A stretch of DNA of 32,888 bases from positions 1 through 32,888 of the forward strand of contig JAADIY010000006.1 in NCBI GenBank assembly GCA_013151045.1. The letters run 5' to 3'. Made by a program: the position numbers and the translations under genes. Numbering within the stretch: the stretch's first letter is position 1; each line of letters opens with the position of its first letter. The notes under the pieces are model-generated. The model was not told where the DNA came from. It searched no databases and worked only from the letters and a program-made list of their open reading frames with translations. Below, in pieces: positions 19,103-30,256 of the stretch. This stretch comes from Gammaproteobacteria bacterium (GTDB lineage: Bacteria > Pseudomonadota > Gammaproteobacteria > GCA-2400775).

Positions 19103-20737
19103 ATGGAGCTAAAAGCAGATCAAGTAGAAATATCAACGATATCGGATGCGATGGATAGGCATGCGAGTGACGACGTGTCGAATGTTATCGACATTAATAA
19201 CAACTTTTCTGATCCTGTTCGTGAACAACGCATTAACTTACTTTTGCATCTTATCCATTACGCTGATTTATTGCTGCTGTCGAGCCCAGAAGGTGCAGGC
19301 AAGACGACATTATTAACAAATTTTGTCGAGCGCATGGGTGATGGTTGGCAGATTCATCGTTTGCAAGGCGCAGCCTTGGCGCAAGAAACTAGTTTATCTA
19401 ATCGGTTAGCCGATATCTTTGGTAGTGCAGGCGATGGCCATGTTGATCGTGTTGAGCACTTAATTAATCATATTCCACGTTTACGTCGTCTTAGTAAGCC
19501 GATCATATTAATCATAGATGATGCGGAAAAGTTAACAGTCGCGTCGATGCTCTTGCTCGATAAAATGTTAGCGGCGGGAGATAATTACAGTAAGCCTGTT
19601 CACATTATTCTTTCCGGGCGCTCTGATTTGGATGATACGGTTGCGGCGCCAGAACTTGCTGGCTTGCTAGATCGTGTTGCGCATCGTTTAGATGTTCCGC
19701 CGTTTTCTGAATCCAATGCGACGCAGTTTATTAAGGCGTATGTTGATCGTGTCGCCGCGGATAAAAAAGAACTGTTTAACGCAGGATTGATAAAACGTAT
19801 TTATCGTCGAGCAGAAGGTTATCCAGGTCAGATCATTGGTGAGATAGACGATACATTAAAAGAGATGGGTGTAAGCAAGGCATTCAGTAAAACATCTTCT
19901 TCTTTATCAAAAATTGATGCCTTTGATAAAGAAAAGGTGAAGAAGAGCATAAAAGCATTGTCTTCGCGACCACTTATCTTCGGTGCTATTGCGCTGGGTG
20001 TTGCTTTGGCAGTAAGCGGTGTTTTACGACTGAGCGGTAATGATGCTGCTGAGTCCGCAATAATAAAAGTGCCGGTAGCAAAGGTTGAGCAGCAAGAAAT
20101 TGAGCAGCCTGTTGTTGAGCCAACGGTTGCTCCAACACCAGCTCCTGAGGTTGAGTTATCACCTGTAACCGAAACACCCGTTACTGAAAATGTAGTTCCA
20201 GAGTCAGCTCCAGTATTGGTTGAGGCTGAACAAGAGCCTGCGCCTACCCCGGTTTCGGAGCCTGAGATTGTCGCAAAACCTACGGTAGAAATAGAAATTA
20301 TTGAGCCTGCGGCGGCGCCAATAATAGACGTTGTGCGTGAGTTAGAATTACCTGCTGAGGCGCCTGACCCACCGTCAGAGCCTGTAGTTGAGCAGTCTGC
20401 ATCAGAGCATGAGTCTGTCGTGCCCGTAACGAGCAATGCTGGTGTTCGTCGAGATGATTGGTTGCTTGAGCAAGACCCTAATTACTTTACACTGCAGCTT
20501 ATGGCCGCAAATAATGAGCTTGGTGTCATTAAGTTTATTGAAGATAACGGTTTGACCGATGACGCAGCGTACTTTTTCAGCGAGCGAGATGGTAACCCTT
20601 GGTATGCCGTAACCTATGGCAGTTATCCTTCTCGATCTGAAGCGAATGCGGTGACATTACCATCATCTCTGGGTGGTGTTAAGCCGTGGGTGCGTACATT
20701 TGGTGGAATTCACAACGCAATTCACGCTGCGCGCTAG
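19103..20737 (+). CDS. damX: DamX-like cell-division protein: ATPase-like domain, membrane helix, SPOR domain
   Basis: The N-terminal 280 residues form an AAA/ExeA-like nucleotide-binding domain with a P-loop SSPEGAGKTT near 60-69 and a Walker B segment PIILIIDDAEKL near 133-144. A single membrane helix follows (about 288-308, IFGAIALGVALAVSGVL). Then comes a Pro/Glu/Val-rich linker of about 130 residues, and a C-terminal SPOR domain (about 460-544, FTLQLMAANNELGVIKFI, WYAVTYGSYPSRSEA). SPOR domains bind denuded glycan at the division septum. The arrangement and its place after aroB match DamX of pseudomonads and enterics, although enteric DamX has no intact ATPase motif as I recall it. The start at 19103 has no strong ribosome site; ATG 19151 is an alternative. 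Confidence 0.85.
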   Translation: MELKADQVEISTISDAMDRHASDDVSNVIDINNNFSDPVREQRINLLLHLIHYADLLLLSSPEGAGKTTLLTNFVERMGDGWQIHRLQGAALAQETSLSNRLADIFGSAGDGHVDRVEHLINHIPRLRRLSKPIILIIDDAEKLTVASMLLLDKMLAAGDNYSKPVHIILSGRSDLDDTVAAPELAGLLDRVAHRLDVPPFSESNATQFIKAYVDRVAADKKELFNAGLIKRIYRRAEGYPGQIIGEIDDTLKEMGVSKAFSKTSSSLSKIDAFDKEKVKKSIKALSSRPLIFGAIALGVALAVSGVLRLSGNDAAESAIIKVPVAKVEQQEIEQPVVEPTVAPTPAPEVELSPVTETPVTENVVPESAPVLVEAEQEPAPTPVSEPEIVAKPTVEIEIIEPAAAPIIDVVRELELPAEAPDPPSEPVVEQSASEHESVVPVTSNAGVRRDDWLLEQDPNYFTLQLMAANNELGVIKFIEDNGLTDDAAYFFSERDGNPWYAVTYGSYPSRSEANAVTLPSSLGGVKPWVRTFGGIHNAIHAAR

Positions 20738-20754
20738 TTTTGGTCCTTATTTTT

Positions 20755-20798
20755 TATCAGTGATTTTTTATTAAGTCATTGATAGTTATAAATTTTTT
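20755..20798 (+). terminator. Possible AT-rich terminator after damX
   Basis: TATCAGTGA (20755-20763) pairs with TCATTGATA (20776-20784) with one G-T pair; a T6 run at 20793-20798 follows after 8 bases. The stem is A/T-rich and the loop is 12 bases, so it would be weak. Confidence 0.35.
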
Positions 20799-20829
20799 CT
20801 TATTTGACTGATCTAAGTCCCGTCTTTGA

Positions 20830-20859
20830 TTGAACGCCTAAGCCTGCCTCAGCTATAAT
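20830..20859 (+). promoter_or_regulatory. Sigma70-type promoter of gltBD
   Basis: TTGAAC (20830-20835), an 18-base spacer and a perfect TATAAT (20854-20859). Transcription would start near 20866 and give a leader of about 68 bases before the gltB TTG start. Confidence 0.65.
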
Positions 20860-20894
20860 TCCAGCCCTTTTTCCTGAACATTTTTATTGCGGTT

Positions 20895-20914
20895 GTATTT
20901 GCGGCTGCAAATGC
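20895..20914 (+). promoter_or_regulatory. Hairpin in the gltB leader
   Basis: GTATTTGC (20895-20902), loop GGCT and GCAAATGC (20907-20914) form an 8-base-pair stem with one G-T pair. It ends 6 bases before the Shine-Dalgarno CGGGAG (20921-20926). It is well placed to influence ribosome access or to bind a small RNA; no function is shown. Confidence 0.4.
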
Positions 20915-20920
20915 AGTATG

Positions 20921-20936
20921 CGGGAGCTACACCTTG
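20921..20936 (+). promoter_or_regulatory. Ribosome binding site fixing the TTG start of gltB
   Basis: CGGGAG at 20921-20926 is 7 bases before TTG at 20934. This start leaves a 20-residue propeptide before the catalytic Cys21, the usual design of GltB. No ATG or GTG lies in frame in the right range. Confidence 0.7.
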
Positions 20937-23900
20937 GGTCACGAATCACAAGTCCACGAAGGGCTTTATCGCTCAGAATTTGAAAAAGACGCTTGCGGCT
21001 TTGGTCTCATTGCGCAAATGGATGACGTCGCGAGTCATTGGTTGGTTAGCACGGCGATCAGTTCGCTTGCCTGTTTGACGCACCGCGGTGCTGTTGCCGC
21101 TGACGGTAAGACCGGTGACGGTTGTGGTTTGCTAATGAAAATGCCGCGTGAATTCGTTGCATCTGTTGCCAAAGAAAGTGACATAGAGCTAGCCTCACAG
21201 TACGCCCTAGGCATGGTGTTTTTTAGCCAAGATGAGGCATTGCGTGATGCTGCAAGAACTAAACTGACCGTTGAACTCGCATCACAAGGGCTCAGTGTTG
21301 CCGGTTGGCGTGTCGTACCGACAGACCCAGGCGCCTGCGGTGAAGAAGCCTTAAAAAGCTTACCTGTTATAGAGCATATGTTTGTCAACGCGCCAGCAGG
21401 GATGGCCGTTGACGCGCTTGAGCGTCATTTATACGTAGCGCGTCGTCGCAGCGAATTAGCCCTTGCTGAAAGTGATGACACATTTTATGTGCCCAGCTTG
21501 TCGAGCAAAGTACTCTCTTATAAAGGCTTGGTGATGCCAGCCTATTTGCCCAAGTTTTATTTAGATCTAGATGATAAGCGTATGGCATCGTCGTTGTGTG
21601 TTTTTCATCAGCGATTCTCTACTAATACATGGCCGCAGTGGCGTTTGGCGCAACCGTTTCGTTTTATTGCGCATAACGGCGAGATTAATACGATTCAGGG
21701 TAACCGTAACTGGTCGTTGGCGCGGGGCCATAAATTCTCGACGCCGCTGATTCCAGAAATCGAAAGTATTCGCCCATTGGTTTCGACGACAGGGTCTGAT
21801 TCAAGCAGTCTCGATAATATGGTTGAGCTATTAATCGCGGGTGGCATGGATATATTCCGTACCATGCGTTTGTTGGTGCCGTCAGCTTGGCAAAACGTCG
21901 ATACCATGGACGATGATTTAAGAGCGTTCTATGAGTATCACTCCATGCATATGGAGCCGTGGGATGGGCCAGCAGGTATCGTCATGACCGATGGCCGTTA
22001 TGCTGCTGCTGTTACTGATCGTAATGGTTTGCGGCCTGCGCGTTATGTCATTACTAAAGACCGTCATATCACCGTGGCGTCAGAAATTGGAGTTTATGAT
22101 TATGCGCCGGGTGACGTCGTTGCCAAAGGCCGACTCAAACCAGGGCAAATGATTGCTGCTGATACCGAGACGGGCGAGCTACTATTGCCAGATGATATCG
22201 ATGCTGAGCTTAAAAAGCGTCAACCTTACCGTCAGTGGTTAAGCAATAACACACGCCGATTAATATCGGATCTTGATGATGCAGGTTCTGCCGACTTAAT
22301 GCCTGCAAAAGACCTGGTCGTATTAGAAAAGCTTTTCCAAATTTCATTTGAAGAGCGTGATCAAATTTTACGTGTGCTCGCCGAGGCAGGACAAGAAGGC
22401 GTAGGCTCAATGGGAGATGATACGCCTATTGCCGTGCTATCGAGCCGCGTTCGTTCAATTTACGATTATTTTCGCCAGCAGTTTGCCCAGGTGACCAATC
22501 CACCGATTGATCCTCTGCGTGAAAACATTGTGATGTCGTTAGAGACCTGCTTTGGGCGTGAGCATAACTTGTTTGAAGAGAGCGCTGATCACGCTAAACG
22601 TTTAGTCATAGATTCACCCGTTTTGAGCGACAGTAAATTTCGTCTTCTATTAACTCAAGACTCTGATGCTTACAGTAATAAAATTATTGAACTTAGTTAT
22701 GATCCGAAACAGGAGGACTTGCGCTCAGCCATTGTCGCGGTATGTGATCAAGCCGTAGCAGCGATTAAGTCAGGCAGCGTTGTGTTGGTCTTAAGTGATC
22801 GGAATGTCGCTAAAGATCAATTGTTAATTCAAGCACTGCTAGCGACAGGTGCTGTGCATCATCGTTTAATTAAAGAAGGTTTACGTTGCGATGCCAATAT
22901 CGTCGTTGAAACGGGTACCGCGCGTGATTCGCATCAATTTGCGGTATTGCTAGGCTATGGTGCTACGGCTGTCTACCCATACTTAGCTTACCAATCGTTG
23001 GCCGGTATGATTCGTAATGGCGAAATAAAAAATCGCAAAGCAGCAGAGCTGCAAGCTAGTTATCGAAAAGGTATTAATAAAGGTCTTTATAAGATTACTT
23101 CAAAGATGGGTATTTCAACCATCGCTAGTTATCGTGGCGCACAATTATTTGAAGTGGTTGGCCTCCATAGTGATGTTGTCGATCTTTGCTTTACTGGTTC
23201 GACTAGTCGTATACAAGGCGCAGGCTTCGTTGACTTCGAAGGCGATCAACAATTATTGGCTGATGCGGCGTGGAATCCACGTGAGTTGCCAGAACAAGGC
23301 GGCTTACTTAAGTATATCCATGGCGGCGAATATCACGCTTATAATCCTGATGTCATCGCGACTTTACAAGAAGCAGTACAAAAAGGCAGCTACGAAAAAT
23401 ATAAAGAATATGCAGAGCTCGTCAATACACGCCCTGTTGCAGCCTTACGTGACTTATTGAAACTTGATGATTCACAAACAGCTATCGCGCTTGATGATGT
23501 TGAGTCTATAGAAAAGATATTGCCGCGTTTTGATAGTGCCGGTATGTCCTTGGGTGCGTTATCGCCTGAGGCACATGAAGCCTTGGCTATTGCCATGAAT
23601 CGACTCGGCGGGCGTTCAAATTCCGGTGAAGGCGGTGAAGCAGTTGATCGTTACGGCACAGAGCGTATGTCGAAGATTAAACAAATTGCTTCAGGTCGTT
23701 TTGGTGTGACACCACATTACCTGGTTAATGCCGAGGTATTGCAAATTAAAGTGGCTCAGGGTGCTAAGCCTGGTGAAGGTGGGCAATTGCCAGGCGGTAA
23801 GGTTAATGAAATGATTGCGACCTTGCGTTATGCAACGCCAGGTGTGTCGTTGATTTCACCGCCACCGCATCATGATATTTATTCAATCGAAGATTTAGCA

Positions 23901-25403
23901 CAATTAATTTTCGATCTGAAACAAGTGAACCCAAAAGCATTGGTTTCAGTCAAGCTCGTATCGGAAGCAGGTGTCGGTACGATTGCCGCAGGTGTTGCTA
24001 AAGCTTATGCGGATTTAATTACTATTGCAGGCCATGATGGCGGTACTGGGGCGAGCCCATTAACTTCAGTGAAGTATGCGGGTTCACCTTGGGAGCTTGG
24101 TTTAACCGAAACGCATCAAACACTACGTGCGAATAATTTACGTGAGCGCGTGCGCTTACAAACAGATGGCGGTTTAAAGACCGGCCTTGATGTAATCAAG
24201 GCCGCTATCTTAGGCGCAGAAAGTTTTGGTTTCGGTACCGGGCCAATGGTTGCACTGGGTTGTAAGTATTTGCGTATTTGCCATTTGAATAATTGCGCGA
24301 CAGGTATTGCGACTCAAAATGATGTGTTACGTGAAAAACATTTTATAGGCATGCCTGAAATGGTCATGCATTACTTCCGTTTTGTCGCTACAGAAACACG
24401 CGAATGGATGGCAAAACTTGGAGTAAGTCGATTACAAGACCTAATTGGTCGTGTTGATTTGCTCAGCGTGATTGAAGGTCAAACTGAGCGCCAAGCTCGT
24501 CTAGACCTTACGCCCATTATTTCTGATGGTGGTGTGGACGCAGACAAACCGCAGTATTGCCAACAGCCACAAAACGTACCTTTTGATAAAGGCGAGTTTG
24601 CTGAGCAAATTGTGGCTGATGTTTTGCCGTCAATCGAAGCGTCTAGTGGTGGTGAATACAGCTACGAGATATGCAACCGTCATCGTTCTATTGGCGCACG
24701 GGTCTCTGGTGAGATTGCGCTACGACATGGTAATCAAGGTATGTCGGGCATGCCGATTACGCTTAACTTTAACGGCTCAGCGGGACAAAGTTTCGGTGTG
24801 TGGAATGCAGGTGGTTTACAACTGACCTTAGATGGTGACGCTAACGACTATGTTGGTAAAGGAATGGCTGGCGGTAAAATAGTCATTAGACCACCTAAAG
24901 GCAGCACCTTTGCCAGTTCTGAAACAACGATTATGGGTAATACTTGTCTCTATGGTGCGACCGGTGGTCGTCTCTATGCGGCAGGCCTTGCTGGTGAACG
25001 TTTTGCGGTACGTAATTCAGGTGCACATGCGGTAGTTGAAGGTGTTGGCGATCACGGTTGTGAATATATGACAGGTGGTATGGTCGTCGTGCTTGGTGAA
25101 ACGGGCTTAAATTTTGGTGCGGGTATGACTGGCGGATTCGCTTTTGTGCTTGATCAAAACAACACCTTTGTTGATCGCTACAATCATGAGTTGATTGATA
25201 TTCACCGAATTACCTCAGAAAGCATGGAGTCTTATCATAAGTACTTGCTAGGTAAGGTGCGAGAATTCGTTGATGAAACGCATAGCCAGCACGGACAAAA
25301 TATTATTGATAGTTTTGCATCGATGGTCGGGCGTTTTTGGTTGGTAAAACCAAAAGCTTCAAACATAGATACCTTATTGCACTCGCTGCGTGATGCAGCG
25401 TAG
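20934..25403 (+). CDS. gltB: Glutamate synthase (NADPH) large subunit
   Basis: Large (alpha) subunit of GOGAT, which transfers the amide of glutamine to 2-oxoglutarate giving two glutamates. The 1489 residues comprise a propeptide of 20 residues, the N-terminal-nucleophile glutaminase domain starting at Cys21 (ACGFGLIAQ), a central domain, the FMN-binding synthase domain with the 3Fe-4S cysteines Cys1110, Cys1116 and Cys1121 ([12 protein letters not shown]), and the C-terminal Gly-rich beta-helix domain ([10 protein letters not shown]). Ammonia is channelled from the glutaminase to the synthase site. The gene is driven by the promoter at 20830-20859 and followed after 48 bases by gltD. Confidence 0.98.
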   Translation: MGHESQVHEGLYRSEFEKDACGFGLIAQMDDVASHWLVSTAISSLACLTHRGAVAADGKTGDGCGLLMKMPREFVASVAKESDIELASQYALGMVFFSQDEALRDAARTKLTVELASQGLSVAGWRVVPTDPGACGEEALKSLPVIEHMFVNAPAGMAVDALERHLYVARRRSELALAESDDTFYVPSLSSKVLSYKGLVMPAYLPKFYLDLDDKRMASSLCVFHQRFSTNTWPQWRLAQPFRFIAHNGEINTIQGNRNWSLARGHKFSTPLIPEIESIRPLVSTTGSDSSSLDNMVELLIAGGMDIFRTMRLLVPSAWQNVDTMDDDLRAFYEYHSMHMEPWDGPAGIVMTDGRYAAAVTDRNGLRPARYVITKDRHITVASEIGVYDYAPGDVVAKGRLKPGQMIAADTETGELLLPDDIDAELKKRQPYRQWLSNNTRRLISDLDDAGSADLMPAKDLVVLEKLFQISFEERDQILRVLAEAGQEGVGSMGDDTPIAVLSSRVRSIYDYFRQQFAQVTNPPIDPLRENIVMSLETCFGREHNLFEESADHAKRLVIDSPVLSDSKFRLLLTQDSDAYSNKIIELSYDPKQEDLRSAIVAVCDQAVAAIKSGSVVLVLSDRNVAKDQLLIQALLATGAVHHRLIKEGLRCDANIVVETGTARDSHQFAVLLGYGATAVYPYLAYQSLAGMIRNGEIKNRKAAELQASYRKGINKGLYKITSKMGISTIASYRGAQLFEVVGLHSDVVDLCFTGSTSRIQGAGFVDFEGDQQLLADAAWNPRELPEQGGLLKYIHGGEYHAYNPDVIATLQEAVQKGSYEKYKEYAELVNTRPVAALRDLLKLDDSQTAIALDDVESIEKILPRFDSAGMSLGALSPEAHEALAIAMNRLGGRSNSGEGGEAVDRYGTERMSKIKQIASGRFGVTPHYLVNAEVLQIKVAQGAKPGEGGQLPGGKVNEMIATLRYATPGVSLISPPPHHDIYSIEDLAQLIFDLKQVNPKALVSVKLVSEAGVGTIAAGVAKAYADLITIAGHDGGTGASPLTSVKYAGSPWELGLTETHQTLRANNLRERVRLQTDGGLKTGLDVIKAAILGAESFGFGTGPMVALGCKYLRICHLNNCATGIATQNDVLREKHFIGMPEMVMHYFRFVATETREWMAKLGVSRLQDLIGRVDLLSVIEGQTERQARLDLTPIISDGGVDADKPQYCQQPQNVPFDKGEFAEQIVADVLPSIEASSGGEYSYEICNRHRSIGARVSGEIALRHGNQGMSGMPITLNFNGSAGQSFGVWNAGGLQLTLDGDANDYVGKGMAGGKIVIRPPKGSTFASSETTIMGNTCLYGATGGRLYAAGLAGERFAVRNSGAHAVVEGVGDHGCEYMTGGMVVVLGETGLNFGAGMTGGFAFVLDQNNTFVDRYNHELIDIHRITSESMESYHKYLLGKVREFVDETHSQHGQNIIDSFASMVGRFWLVKPKASNIDTLLHSLRDAA

Positions 25404-25448
25404 CACTTGCAGACAATGGTCTGAGTGGGTCCTCTTAGAGTTATATAA

Positions 25449-26858
<1,410 letters not shown>

Positions 26859-26935
26859 TTGTTATATAGCTTTGGGGGCTATAACGATTTAGACCCAAAA
26901 ACAAAATATCTTAAGGCGATAGCCTGGGGACAGAT

Positions 26936-28015
26936 GTGAGTGAATTAAAGAACGATCGGTTTTTACGTGCTTTATTGCGTCAACCAGTTGATGCAACACC
27001 GGTATGGATGATGCGCCAAGCAGGCCGTTATTTGCCAGAGTATCGTGAGATTCGCGCTAAAGCAGGCAGCTTTATGAACCTTTGCAGTAACCCAGAGTTA
27101 GCTTGTGAAGTGACCATGCAACCGCTGCGTCGATACCCTTTGGATGCAGCCATTTTGTTTTCAGATATTTTGACCATTCCCGATGCAATGGGTTTGGGTT
27201 TGTATTTCGCTGAAGGCGAAGGCCCGAAGTTTGAACGACCAGTGCGAACAGAAGGCGACATCGCAAAACTAGGCGTGCCTGATCCAGAAGAAAGCCTACG
27301 TTATGTCATCGATGCGGTGCGTCTTATTCGTAAAGAGCTAGACGGAAAAGTGCCGTTGATCGGATTTTCTGGTAGTCCGTGGACTTTGGCAACGTATATG
27401 GTTGAAGGCGGCTCAAGTAAAGAATATGCCTATATCAAAGGCATGATGTTTGATCGTCCCGATATGTTACATAAAATACTTGCCATACTTGCTGATTCGG
27501 TAACGGTATATTTGAATGCGCAAATTAAAGCCGGTGCGCAAGCAGTACAAATATTCGATACTTGGGGCGGCACCTTAACTCCACGTGATTATCAAGAGTT
27601 CTCATTGCAATATATGCAACGCATAGTCGATGGCTTAATTCGTGAAAACGATGGTCGTAAAGTGCCAGTCATCTTATTTACTAAAGGTGGTGGTAACTGG
27701 TTAGATAAAATTGCTGATACCGGTTGTGATGCCATCGGCGTTGATTGGACAATGGATTTATCTGAAGCACGCGAACGGGTACAAGATCGCGTCGCCCTGC
27801 AAGGCAATATGGATCCATGCATATTGTATAGCTCACCGGATCGTATTCGTGAAGAAGTTGCTACAGTATTGGCAAGTTATGGTAATGGTCCAGGCCATGT
27901 GTTTAATTTAGGACATGGTATTCATCCAAAGATAGATCCAGATAATGTTAAAGCGTTTATCGAGTCTGTGCATGAGCTAAGCCATCAGTACCATCAAGCC
28001 AGTGACTTGAAATAG
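26936..28015 (+). CDS. hemE: Uroporphyrinogen decarboxylase
   Basis: Removes the four acetate carboxyl groups of uroporphyrinogen III to give coproporphyrinogen III in haem synthesis; cytoplasmic homodimer. The 359 residues carry the family signature [16 protein letters not shown] near 21-36 (substrate-binding arginines), the catalytic Asp in [13 protein letters not shown], the [11 protein letters not shown] segment and the final FNLGHGIHP. The start is GTG at 26936 with GGGGA at 26926-26930; an overlapping ATG is immediately followed by a stop in its frame. The methyltransferase-like gene follows after 8 bases. Confidence 0.97.
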   Translation: MSELKNDRFLRALLRQPVDATPVWMMRQAGRYLPEYREIRAKAGSFMNLCSNPELACEVTMQPLRRYPLDAAILFSDILTIPDAMGLGLYFAEGEGPKFERPVRTEGDIAKLGVPDPEESLRYVIDAVRLIRKELDGKVPLIGFSGSPWTLATYMVEGGSSKEYAYIKGMMFDRPDMLHKILAILADSVTVYLNAQIKAGAQAVQIFDTWGGTLTPRDYQEFSLQYMQRIVDGLIRENDGRKVPVILFTKGGGNWLDKIADTGCDAIGVDWTMDLSEARERVQDRVALQGNMDPCILYSSPDRIREEVATVLASYGNGPGHVFNLGHGIHPKIDPDNVKAFIESVHELSHQYHQASDLK

Positions 28016-28023
28016 GCTAACTA

Positions 28024-28878
28024 ATGGATTTTGAACGCTTAAAACAAATGGGCCCGTTCTCGGACGCCATGTTAAATCGTATTATCTCGTTTCAAGAGAA
28101 ACAGCATGTGGCATGGGATGAGAGCGCTAGCTTTGATGAACGCATAAAAGATTTGCCGCTGCATGCACTGGTTTTCAGTAACCCAGATCGAAACCCAGAA
28201 ACGCATCGTCATACCATAGCGCCGTTTTATCCAATGCGTAGCGAACTTAGACGTATCGCCGCATTTATTAAAAAGCTAGGTGATCAACCGCGTACAGTTG
28301 AATTTGAATGTGGTAACGGCTTTGTTGGCAGCTTGCTCGGTCGCGAAGGTATAAAGGTAGAAGGCTTACGCGGCAAAGACTATAAGCCGAATCAGCTCGA
28401 GTCATTTTACGATCCAGAAGTGTTTTCACTCATCGATGACGATGCCGATCTTTCTGAGACAGGCATCGATGCCGCATTAAGCATATGGATGCCGTCTAAT
28501 GTCAATTTAACACCGACGATATTGGCCGCGAAGCCAAAGCTTATTGTCTATATGTATTCGGCTTATGATCATGAAGGTATTAACCAGACTGGTGTGCCCG
28601 AAGCGTTTAATGGTCTGCCTGCTAACTACAAACTAGTTGAAGAATGGTCAATTACACGCCCTGCGGACTTGTTCCACGAAATATGGCCAGATTTAACGGC
28701 GTCTATGGAAGAGATACGTCATACACGTATTTATGCAGCTACCGATTATTTTGACATCGCAGTTGATGAAGATGACGATACCAAATTTGACAGTTATGAT
28801 TGGGAAAAAGAACTAGAAATGGCGCTGTTAGGTCATGAGGCGAAAAGATTTTTACATGCGAAAGGAATTGTTCGCTAA
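28024..28878 (+). CDS. Methyltransferase-like protein of unknown function
   Basis: I do not recognise a named family. The 284 residues are soluble, with no signal peptide or membrane helix. Residues 91-105 (TVEFECGNGFVGSLL) resemble motif I of class I SAM-dependent methyltransferases (hydrophobic strand, acidic residue, G-x-G), followed by a second strand region VEGLRGKDYKP. The next strands (AALSIWMPSNVN and PKLIVYMYSAYDH) fit a Rossmann fold; the middle glycine pattern CGNGF is close to but not the classical E-x-G-x-G-x-G. The C-terminal third is strongly acidic (DIAVDEDDDTKFD). The start is 8 bases after hemE, so it is probably co-transcribed with it. A role in haem or tetrapyrrole metabolism would be guessed from position only. 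Confidence 0.6.
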   Translation: MDFERLKQMGPFSDAMLNRIISFQEKQHVAWDESASFDERIKDLPLHALVFSNPDRNPETHRHTIAPFYPMRSELRRIAAFIKKLGDQPRTVEFECGNGFVGSLLGREGIKVEGLRGKDYKPNQLESFYDPEVFSLIDDDADLSETGIDAALSIWMPSNVNLTPTILAAKPKLIVYMYSAYDHEGINQTGVPEAFNGLPANYKLVEEWSITRPADLFHEIWPDLTASMEEIRHTRIYAATDYFDIAVDEDDDTKFDSYDWEKELEMALLGHEAKRFLHAKGIVR

Positions 28879-28928
28879 AGTCATTGTCCTAGCTCCAGAG
28901 CTCAATAAAAAACAATAATAATAGGTTT

Positions 28929-28951
28929 TGTAGTCACTACATTTTTAATTT
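28929..28951 (+). terminator. Possible terminator before the MotA-like gene
   Basis: TGTAG (28929-28933), loop TCA, CTACA (28937-28941), then TTTTTAATTTT. The 5-base-pair stem is short, so efficiency is doubtful. It would separate the hemE unit from the following membrane-protein genes. Confidence 0.35.
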
Positions 28952-28972
28952 TAAGCAAATAAAGAAAATAAT

Positions 28973-29983
28973 GTGGACCAGCGTGCGCTAAAAGCCCTAC
29001 TGTATTGGACAACATGGTTTACAGTTACCATTGTTGCTTATGCTCAGCTCTATCAAGGTACCGATGTTGTCGAGTTTATGCAGAACGACAACAGCCGGAT
29101 AACCTGGTTAATTATTGGCGCCTTCATCTTCGGAACAATGATTAGCTTGCTCCTTGTATTAGCGCTAACTTTTGAATGGGCTCAAGCCTATGATATCGAA
29201 GATCAGGTTGATGAGCGGGGCTTAGGAAGCTTCGATAATAAGCGACTACGCCGTATGTTAGGCCGTTATATACGTAACCTAAAATATGCACTATCAATTA
29301 ATGCTAGCCCCGAGCCAGAACAGTTACTCAATGTCGAAATGGGTGGTTATAGACGGACTAACCACTTTATAGAAATACTCGGCAATCTCCTTATTACGCT
29401 AGGTTTGATTGGTACGGTCGTTGGTTTGACCCTAACGCTTACCGGCCTAACGGGTTCGCTCCAAGCTTTGGGTAATGACCAAGAATTATTGATTGCCAGT
29501 TTACGTGACTCAATGGCGGGTATGGGCACCGCATTCTATACAACGCTACTCGGTGCAGCTTTGGGTGGAGTCATATTGCGTGTCTTTGCCTTAATCAGTG
29601 AGCACAGCATTGATGGTCTTCACGACATGATTATGCGCTTATGCATCGTTTACTTTGGCGCAGACCTCAAGCCGACAGCAGAAAGAGATATTCATGCATT
29701 AGAAGCTGAACTAGAGCGTTTGCGTAAAAACGTAGAAGGTTTAGATCAAGCCTTTAGTGGATCAGCGAGCTCATTAGCCAGCTTTAGAAATGAAGTGCAG
29801 TTATTAAGGCAACCGGTTGACGAAGAAGAAACCGAGACCTCACTGCATCAAGCAGTAAAAATGCAAGACTACTACTGCCACTTATTAAAAGCAGAGATTG
29901 AAATGCTCAATACGCTGAATAATCCATGGCGTATACGCTGGCGTCATTTGTTTAGACGCATGTTAGGGCGACCTAGCAGGTAA
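28973..29983 (+). CDS. MotA/TolQ/ExbB-family proton channel protein
   Basis: Predicted inner-membrane channel subunit of a proton-motive-force-driven complex. The 336 residues show four membrane helices: about 9-26, 43-68, 133-160 and 184-208. The third contains GLIGTVVGL (144-152, Thr148) and the fourth GMGTAFYTTLLGAALGG (183-199, Thr190-Thr191), which match the polar Thr pattern lining the ion path in MotA, TolQ and ExbB. A cytoplasmic loop lies between helices 2 and 3, and a coiled coil at about 238-262 precedes a basic C-terminal end (RIRWRHLFRRMLGRPSR). The start is GTG at 28973; the overlapping ATG at 28971 meets a stop after six codons. The likely partner is the MotB/ExbD-like VWA protein at 30254. 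It lacks the very long coiled tail of ZorA. Confidence 0.82.
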   Translation: MDQRALKALLYWTTWFTVTIVAYAQLYQGTDVVEFMQNDNSRITWLIIGAFIFGTMISLLLVLALTFEWAQAYDIEDQVDERGLGSFDNKRLRRMLGRYIRNLKYALSINASPEPEQLLNVEMGGYRRTNHFIEILGNLLITLGLIGTVVGLTLTLTGLTGSLQALGNDQELLIASLRDSMAGMGTAFYTTLLGAALGGVILRVFALISEHSIDGLHDMIMRLCIVYFGADLKPTAERDIHALEAELERLRKNVEGLDQAFSGSASSLASFRNEVQLLRQPVDEEETETSLHQAVKMQDYYCHLLKAEIEMLNTLNNPWRIRWRHLFRRMLGRPSR

Positions 29984-30018
29984 ACAAGTGTTTTATCCCC
30001 GAGATAATTACGGATTTA

Positions 30019-30115
30019 GCGCTGTTCTAGGGTTTCGCAGCAAGACACCGTATAAAGGTAAGGGTTATTCCCTTGTTGAATACTGCAACGCAGCAGTGAA
30101 ACCCTACAGTAGCGC
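30019..30115. repeat. Palindromic element A1 (imperfect long stem-loop)
   Basis: Arms at 30019-30036 and 30098-30115 pair as GCGCT/AGCGC (5 pairs), a 4x4 internal loop, and TAGGGTTTC/GAAACCCTA (9 pairs). Inside, AAGGG-TTATT-CCCTT (30060-30074) forms a small hairpin. It lies 35 bases after the MotA-like stop and is followed directly by CCCTTCGGG and element A2. Confidence 0.7.
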
Positions 30116-30122
30116 CCTTCGG

Positions 30123-30219
30123 GTTAGCTTAGTAATACTCTCGGGCTCGTTAGGTCTTTTGATAAGGGAGCAGCTCTTGTCTGCAAGACAGTCCTTGCCG
30201 AGAGTATTGATAAGCTAAC
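30123..30219. repeat. Palindromic element A2 (22-base arms)
   Basis: Arms at 30123-30144 and 30198-30219 pair at 20 of 22 positions by Watson-Crick rules, with one further G-T pair and one mismatch. The 53-base interior holds a hairpin TCTTG-TCTG-CAAGA (30175-30188) and the sequence GACAGTCCTTGC (30187-30198). It shares the core motifs CTCGTT and GACAGTCCTYGC with element B3 at 31182-31278 while the arms are unrelated. It lies just ahead of the Shine-Dalgarno of the VWA gene. Confidence 0.75.
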
Positions 30220-30237
30220 TGAACTCGCAATTATCTT

Positions 30238-30256
30238 GGGAGGTAGCACACTAATG
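30238..30256 (+). promoter_or_regulatory. Ribosome binding site fixing the start of the VWA gene
   Basis: GGGAGG at 30238-30243 lies 10 bases before ATG 30254. A TTG at 30236 in the same frame overlaps this site and cannot be served by it, so ATG 30254 is preferred. Confidence 0.7.

Noticed and set aside
19828-20436. A 202-codon minus-strand open frame opposite damX
   Set aside because: It is the reverse shadow of the Pro/Glu/Val-rich linker of DamX, giving a Ser/Thr/Gly-rich low-complexity product without a start signal.
29988-30218. A 76-codon open frame (TTG start) between the channel and VWA genes
   Set aside because: It lies almost wholly in the two palindromes, has no ribosome site, and its residues show no recognisable protein pattern.
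30019-30219. A retron-like RNA or integron attC site
   Set aside because: No reverse transcriptase or integron integrase gene is in the window, and the stems lack the conserved attC core sites.
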